The translations under genes and the position numbers were made by a program. Below are positions 6,050 through 8,974 of a stretch of 8,974 nucleotides of DNA, in pieces. The notes under the pieces are model-generated. The model had not been told where the DNA came from and did not search any database. It saw nothing but the letters and a program-made list of their open reading frames with translations. Origin of the DNA: Flavobacteriales bacterium (lineage in GTDB: Bacteria > Bacteroidota > Bacteroidia > Flavobacteriales_D > Sanyastnellaceae); assembly GCA_947464885.1 (NCBI GenBank), contig CANHYZ010000061.1, positions 1 through 8,974 on the forward strand, written 5' to 3'. The stretch's first letter is position 1. The number at the start of each line of letters is the position of its first letter.

Positions 6050-7123
6050 ATGCGTAAACTAAGCTCTCTCCTGCTCCTGCTGGTCATACCGGCTTGGACC
6101 TATGCACAAACCGACAGCACGGCAACTGAAGAGGAAGATTTCTCGATGTATGAGAATCTGGACTTCGCCGATGCGGGCGCCAAGCGCTTTTGCACACCGA
6201 AAGTGTTTGATTTGAGTCCCGCCAAACTTATCTCGCTCGGCTATGATTACCAGGGATCTTTTGGCATTGATTACGGCAAGGCTAGCGATAGCACGTGGCA
6301 ATCAGGACTGGGGAACTTCTCCGGTGCCGGTGGTCTGCGCCTGGGTGCCAACATTCCGGTGATATCTAAAACGAATGTGGTTTGGCAGTTGGGATTCAAT
6401 TATGCGCGCACCGCCTATAGCGGTGAGGGCGAAACTGCCGTTAACCCGCTGGATGCGACGCTGCGTAGCAATGGACTTACCACAACAGGTATTCACACTA
6501 CCCTTTTCAAACCGCTTGGCGAAGAGAAATTCATCATTGCACAAGGTTCGGCTGATTTGAATGGTGACTATTACCTCGACAACTTCACGCCGCTGGAATA
6601 CACGCGATACAGCGCTGCCGTGATTTACGGTAAAAAGAAAAGTGACCGCAAGATGATTGGCTTTGGACTAGCACGCACCTATCGTGTGGGAGAATTGAAT
6701 TACATCCCGGTGATGCTGTTGAACTGGACAGCACCCAATCGAAAGTGGGGAGTTGAAATGCTCGCTCCTGCGCGTGCCCATGTGCGCAAGACCCTCTCTG
6801 CTCGTAACATACTCATGTTCGGCTATGAACTTGAAGGAAACTCCTACCGTGTGCTGCGCGGTGATGTCAATAATCCGCTTGGCTATGAGCTGCGCAGAGG
6901 AGAACTCCGTTTCCGCGCTGTTTGGGAAACATCGATGTATCAGTTCATTTGGATGTCGCTGCAAGCCGGCTATCGCTATGGCTACAGCTTCAACGTGGAC
7001 AACTTCGCTCCATCCGACAAGGAATTCTTCCGCGGCTTCTTTGGTGATCAACCCTACGCACAGGAGAATGAGTTTAAGGGCACGTGGTATGTGCAGTTGT
7101 CGGTGAACCTGGTAAGCCCTTAA
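6050..7123 (+). CDS. Outer-membrane beta-barrel protein, DUF6268-like
   Basis: This 357-residue exported protein begins with a signal peptide (MRKLSSLLLLLVIPAWTYAQ) and an acidic linker (TEEEDFSMYENLDFADAG). It then has the segment AKRFCTPKVFDLSPAKLISL and GYDYQG, which I associate with DUF6268 outer-membrane proteins. The remainder alternates polar and hydrophobic residues in strands rich in aromatics and Gly, such as GGLRLGANIPV, VVWQLGFNYART, NILMFGYELEGNSYRV and MSLQAGYRYGYSFNVDNF. The end, GTWYVQLSVNLVSP, fits a porin-like barrel, though without the classic terminal Phe. Substrate and function are unknown. It is the last gene of the three-gene operon and its TAA is followed at once by a heptamer array. 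The family assignment is from memory; the barrel prediction is the firmer part. Confidence 0.75.
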   Translation: MRKLSSLLLLLVIPAWTYAQTDSTATEEEDFSMYENLDFADAGAKRFCTPKVFDLSPAKLISLGYDYQGSFGIDYGKASDSTWQSGLGNFSGAGGLRLGANIPVISKTNVVWQLGFNYARTAYSGEGETAVNPLDATLRSNGLTTTGIHTTLFKPLGEEKFIIAQGSADLNGDYYLDNFTPLEYTRYSAAVIYGKKKSDRKMIGFGLARTYRVGELNYIPVMLLNWTAPNRKWGVEMLAPARAHVRKTLSARNILMFGYELEGNSYRVLRGDVNNPLGYELRRGELRFRAVWETSMYQFIWMSLQAGYRYGYSFNVDNFAPSDKEFFRGFFGDQPYAQENEFKGTWYVQLSVNLVSP

Positions 7124-7124
7124 T

Positions 7125-7201
7125 TAGTGACTAATGACGAATGACTAGTGACTAGTGACGAATGACTAGTGATGAATGACTAGTGACAAGTGACAAATGA
7201 G
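7125..7201. repeat. Heptamer tandem array, TAGTGAC/GAATGAC, 11 units
   Basis: Eleven consecutive 7-bp units run without a phase break: TAGTGAC, TAATGAC, GAATGAC, TAGTGAC, TAGTGAC, GAATGAC, TAGTGAT, GAATGAC, TAGTGAC, AAGTGAC, AAATGAG. The array begins one base after the stop codon of the DUF6268-like gene. The core TGAC is shared with the TGACGGA array at 4444-4492. Confidence 0.92.
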
Positions 7202-7210
7202 ATAACAATT

Positions 7211-7390
7211 GCAATGCGTCCGTACATCATGGCGATGCATCGCGGCAGTGCTGTGTCTCATGAATAGCTGGCCCTTCGTGAAGAGGGACGCATTGCAATG
7301 CGTCCGTGCATCATGGCGATGCATCGCGGCAGTGCTGTGTCTCATGAATAGCTGGCCCTTCGTGAAGAGGGACGCATTGCAATGCGTCCC
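7211..7390. mobile_element. Tandem MITE/REP-like palindromic elements, 84-bp period
   Basis: A unit of 84 bp is repeated head to tail (7211-7294, 7295-7378) and a third copy begins at 7379 but stops after its first ~11 bases. The two full copies differ at one base (A at 7224, G at 7308). Each unit begins with GCAATGCGTCC and is closed by the reverse complement GGACGCATTGC, so every junction forms the perfect palindrome GGACGCATTGCAATGCGTCC (7286-7305 and 7370-7389; the second extends one base each side). A second perfect palindrome, GCGATGCATCGC, lies inside each unit (7232-7243, 7316-7327). There is no transposase, so this would be a non-autonomous MITE or REP-type element. The open frame running through it (7209-7445) is a by-product of the repeat. 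It lies between convergent genes. Confidence 0.75.
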
Positions 7391-7419
7391 TGCCCGTGGC
7401 TTTTGGTGTAGGGTGTCCC

Positions 7420-7440
7420 TCGTACATCGTACCTCGTCCT
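7420..7440. repeat. Short heptamer array TCGTACA/TCGTACC/TCGTCCT
   Basis: Three in-phase 7-bp units sit just before the parC stop codon. On its own this would be weak, but it has the same period as the three other arrays in the window. Confidence 0.6.
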
Positions 7441-7441
7441 T

Positions 7442-8974
7442 TTAAAAAAGGCTTGCCTGCTCTCCCGGCGGGTCCGACTTCGGCTTCCGCTCCGGCTTCG
7501 GTGGATCAGGTATTGCTCCTGTTTTGCGCTGCTCTTTGAAACGCGCCATTTCCTCTTCTAAGCCTTCAATTTCGAAATCGATGTCATCCGGATTTTGACG
7601 GATCGTCTCTTCCAAGTCGAACAGTTCTTCATCGCGGTCTATCTCCACTTTCTCGGGCTGACGCGCTGCAATGAGTTCGTTCAACATGTTCTCGGCTTCA
7701 ATCTCGCGCTGTGGATCAGCATCGAGCAATTCGATGTTGAGCACAGGATATGCAGTGAGGCGATTACCGATGGCCTTCAGTCCTTTAACAGCGATGAACT
7801 CACGCAAGTCGATGCTCTCGTCCATCTTGTTCTTCGCAAGCTTGTTGCGCTTGTCGAAGCGCACATACACCACCGGGTGATGCAAGAGCGAGGCAATGCC
7901 AAGCTTCGACTTCGGGTGTTCAGAGATGAAGGTTACCGGGCCTTTCGACGCTTCAATCAAGAAGCGCTTCACAAACCACTGGTCCTTTTCGCCGTCGTAA
8001 TACACCGCCGTGAGCGGCTTTTCGGTAATCCATTTCTCGAGGATGACGATGTTCTCGTCGAAGTGCGTGGCAAGGTCCGGACTGATCAGCTTGTAGACGC
8101 CCGAACCCAGCACACATAGAATCTTATCTTCTGCGTTGAACTCGCCCATGAAGCGGCCGTGGCCTTCTTCATTGAGACGCATCACGCTTTCATCCAACCA
8201 AATCTTACGTGCACCAAGGGTTGAAATACCGGCTTGCTTCAGCTCCACTTTCTTCACGGGGTACTTCGACGCCACGTTTCCGCCGGCATCACGGCCCTTG
8301 ATAGCGAGCTCCGCAAAGTCGATGTCGTACTTGAGTTTCTTCAAGCGCTCCAACGCACGCAGGTGGATGGTCACCACTTCAGCTTCACCATTCGGGTTGG
8401 CCGTGAAGTGCAACACTTCGCTACCGGCAGTGCCCTTGGTGAGGTCGTATTCTTTATCGCGCGTGATGGCCGTCACAGCAAAGCGCTTCATCATAGCGCC
8501 GCCCTTCTTACCATCAGCATAAATCATGTTGTAGGTCGTGCGCTTGTCATCCTTCTTCCACACCGCAGCATGGATGATGTCTTTGCCCACGAAGGCCTTC
8601 GACTCCACGCGCTTTACCAACATCTTGCCGTCGCGACGGAATATAATAATGTCGTCGATGTCGGAGCAATCGCTCACGAATTCACCTTCATCGCGCTTGA
8701 GTCCTGTGCCAATGAAGCCTTCCGCGTAGTTCACGTACAGCTTCGCATTGGCAATGGCCACTTTCGCGGCTTCCACCACATCGAACTGCTTGAGTTCGGT
8801 CTTGCGGTCTTTGTCCTTGCCGTATTTACGCTTCAACTCCTTGAAGTAGTCAACGCAGGTATCCACCAACTGGTCGAGCTTGTGCTGGACATTCTTGATG
8901 TCGCCTTCGAGCTTCTTGATGAGATCATCCGCCTTGAATGCATCGAACTTCGAAATACGCTTGATGCGGATTTC
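7442..8974 (-). CDS. parC: DNA topoisomerase IV subunit A, C-terminal part (5' end beyond the window)
   Basis: This is the subunit of topoisomerase IV that binds and cuts DNA, decatenating daughter chromosomes with ParE. About 510 residues are visible and the frame is open to the right edge. The N-terminal winged-helix and catalytic tyrosine are therefore outside the window. The visible part starts EIRIKRISKFDAFKADDLIK, the long coiled-coil arm leading to the dimer gate. It continues through LKRDEGEFVSDCSDIDDIII into the C-terminal beta-pinwheel (for example IYADGKKGGAMMKRFAV, KYPVKKVELKQAGISTLGARKIW, and blades up to AYPVLNIELLDADPQ). It ends in an acidic, then Pro/Lys-rich tail closing GEQASLF, as in Bacteroidota ParC. 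Bacteroidota gyrase A is the alternative, but the lack of a GyrA box and the tail favour ParC. GC content is higher than in the left half. The gene converges with the operon ending at 7123. Confidence 0.92.
   Translation of the reverse strand, partial: EIRIKRISKFDAFKADDLIKKLEGDIKNVQHKLDQLVDTCVDYFKELKRKYGKDKDRKTELKQFDVVEAAKVAIANAKLYVNYAEGFIGTGLKRDEGEFVSDCSDIDDIIIFRRDGKMLVKRVESKAFVGKDIIHAAVWKKDDKRTTYNMIYADGKKGGAMMKRFAVTAITRDKEYDLTKGTAGSEVLHFTANPNGEAEVVTIHLRALERLKKLKYDIDFAELAIKGRDAGGNVASKYPVKKVELKQAGISTLGARKIWLDESVMRLNEEGHGRFMGEFNAEDKILCVLGSGVYKLISPDLATHFDENIVILEKWITEKPLTAVYYDGEKDQWFVKRFLIEASKGPVTFISEHPKSKLGIASLLHHPVVYVRFDKRNKLAKNKMDESIDLREFIAVKGLKAIGNRLTAYPVLNIELLDADPQREIEAENMLNELIAARQPEKVEIDRDEELFDLEETIRQNPDDIDFEIEGLEEEMARFKEQRKTGAIPDPPKPERKPKSDPPGEQASLF

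Noticed and set aside
7211..7390. Possible CRISPR array
   Set aside because: The whole 84 bp repeats, including any would-be spacer, and the copies are contiguous.
7209..7445. Open reading frame with a repeated 28-residue unit
   Set aside because: It exists only because the 84-bp DNA unit is a multiple of three; no signal, family or codon pattern supports a protein, and the unit is explained by inverted-repeat structure.
7438..7451. CCTTTTAAAAAAGG as a terminator at the parC stop
   Set aside because: No GC-rich stem, and it includes the stop codon itself; likely chance.
7595..8119. 174-residue plus-strand frame opposite parC
   Set aside because: Antisense shadow of a well-recognised, conserved ParC frame; its sequence resembles no family.

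Overview
The window looks like a chromosomal piece of a Bacteroidota bacterium (Flavobacteriia/Sphingobacteriia-like). The evidence is a type IX secretion (T9SS) C-terminal sorting tail, DUF2147 and DUF6268-type envelope proteins, a ParC ending in the Bacteroidota-style ASLF tail, starts without Shine-Dalgarno sites but with A-rich leaders, and -10-like boxes resembling the Bacteroidota TAnnTTTG motif. The class is an inference; no rRNA or other phylogenetic marker is present apart from parC.

Layout. (1) Positions 1-3330 are more AT-rich and look accessory. They hold a secreted collagen-like/DUF1566 protein, a beheaded HigA-type antitoxin, a membrane-anchored S33-type alpha/beta hydrolase and a broken beta-propeller sensor fragment. 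The first two genes lie between two related ~130-147 bp imperfect dyads (41-187 and 1619-1748) that resemble integron attC sites in size and architecture, so this part may be a gene-cassette array or its remains. (2) Positions 3446-4426 encode a T9SS cargo protein built of two copies of an unrecognised four-cysteine domain. (3) Positions 4523-4939 encode an SRPBCC/AHSA1-like protein. (4) Positions 5081-7123 are a tight three-gene operon of exported proteins: a lipoprotein, a DUF2147 protein and a DUF6268 outer-membrane beta-barrel, probably acting together in the envelope. (5) The convergent gap 7124-7441 holds only repeats: a heptamer array, two and a bit copies of an 84-bp MITE/REP-like palindromic unit, and another short heptamer array. 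(6) From 7442 to the right edge, on the minus strand, is the C-terminal part of parC (topoisomerase IV subunit A), a core gene of higher GC.

The most unusual signals are non-coding. Four intergenic spaces in the right half carry arrays of different 7-bp words kept in exact 7-bp phase, an 84-bp inverted-repeat unit is tandemly duplicated with one base of divergence, and the left half carries the paired attC-like dyads.
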